Under the pieces are notes generated by a model. It saw nothing but the letters and a program-made list of their open reading frames with translations, ran no database searches and was not told the DNA's origin. Position numbers and translations under genes: made by a program. Shown piece by piece: positions 63,601 through 64,000 of a DNA stretch of 64,000 nucleotides (position 1 is the first letter of the stretch; every line of letters begins with the position of its first letter). The stretch is from the NCBI GenBank assembly GCA_028688905.1, contig JAQTXH010000006.1, positions 42,418-106,417 on the forward strand. The letters are read 5' to 3'. Source of the stretch: Acidiphilium sp. GTDB lineage: Bacteria > Pseudomonadota > Alphaproteobacteria > Acetobacterales > Acetobacteraceae.

Positions 63601-64000
63601 GTCAGTCGCCCCCTCGTGCGGGGGCGTGGATCGAAACCAGTCGCTGTATTGGTCGCGTATATGGCATTAAGTGTCGCCCCCTCGTGCGGGGGCGTGGATC
63701 GAAACTAATCCGATCCAAACACCGGGGCTAGAAATAACGTCGCCCCCTCGTGCGGGGGCGTGGATCGAAACCTGCTAGACACGCAAGGGTACATGCAGGG
63801 GCTTAGTCGCCCCCTCGTGCGGGGGCGTGGATCGAAACAGCATCGCGGAATTACGGCGCATGGCCGCGTCAAAGTCGCCCCCTCGTGCGGGGGCGTGGAT
63901 CGAAACTAATCCGATCCAAACACCGGGGCTAGAAATAACGTCGCCCCCTCGTGCGGGGGCGTGGATCGAAACCTGCTAGACACGCAAGGGTACATGCAGG
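54674..64000 (+). CRISPR. Type I-C CRISPR array, 139 repeats in window, not finished
   Basis: I located 139 repeat units by eye, first at 54674-54706 and last at 63940-63972. That gives 138 complete spacers plus one cut by the window end. The 33-bp repeat begins GTCGCCCCCT and ends GTGGATCGAAAC; its core CGCCCCC / GGGGGCG forms a 7-bp stem with a TCGTGC loop. I saw no variant repeat. Spacers are 33-36 nt, mean period about 67.1. The array is on the cas strand, leader at left. Several spacer blocks are duplicated. Being unfinished, the total is larger. Confidence 0.99.

Noticed and set aside
54674..64000. Spacers matching the resident particle cluster (self-targeting)
   Set aside because: Comparing peptide readings of several spacers with the phage proteins by eye gave no clear match; not an exhaustive search, so no claim is made either way.

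Overview
The window looks like chromosomal DNA from a high-GC alphaproteobacterium, most likely Acetobacteraceae (Acidiphilium/Acidocella-like). The reasons are the gene content and order: usg beside groESL with a CIRCE box, hemE next to a DnaA-box cluster, zapA-6S RNA-fau, and an exported HiPIP, CHRD protein and rubrerythrin. This placement is inferred from families and synteny; no database search was run.

Layout. (1) 1-22137, minus strand: a contractile-tailed (myovirus-type) prophage or phage-derived particle cluster. Read in transcription order (right to left) it runs terminase, portal, scaffold-like protein, major capsid, connectors, sheath, tube, a tail-assembly chaperone with a textbook -1 slippery site, a very short tape-measure-like protein, baseplate hub/spike/wedge genes, then a tail-fibre/spike cassette that continues past the left edge. 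No integrase, repressor or lysis gene lies on this side. (2) 22221-39916: host genes. These include an outer-membrane barrel, usg, groES-groEL, ettA, an HMA protein, a FolB-like gene, a CHRD protein, HiPIP, a quinone oxidoreductase, ogt and ppsR. A candidate chromosomal origin (32400-32650) sits between ppsR and the translationally coupled hemE-hemH-HAD-hemJ operon. Then come an HNH-like exported protein, fau, 6S RNA, zapA, a DedA protein, an NAD-dependent epimerase and pyrophosphatase. (3) 40027-42171: a tRNA with CAU anticodon preceded by two tandem tRNA-derived mini-hairpins, then a scarred stretch with a MITE-like inverted repeat and two head-to-head gene fragments (LysR and a YedY-like molybdoenzyme). 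(4) 42172-45830: PepSY protein, cytochrome b561, OmpR-type regulator and histidine kinase in one operon, divergent from an exported rubrerythrin. (5) 46058-64000: a RelB/ParE-type toxin-antitoxin pair, a complete type I-C CRISPR-Cas operon (cas3-cas5-cas8c-cas7-cas4-cas1-cas2), a leader, and a very large array. I count 139 repeats before the window ends inside a spacer.

How it works together: the cas operon looks intact (HD and helicase motifs in Cas3, cysteines in Cas4, catalytic residues in Cas1) and is translationally coupled through short overlaps. The array records repeated contact with related phages. There are exact block duplications, and also pairs of spacers that differ by a few bases or hit the same locus on opposite strands. 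The most interesting points are this spacer micro-evolution, the programmed frameshift, the integrase-less particle cluster close to a predicted origin, the hemE-linked oriC candidate, and the tRNA-derived tandem repeats.
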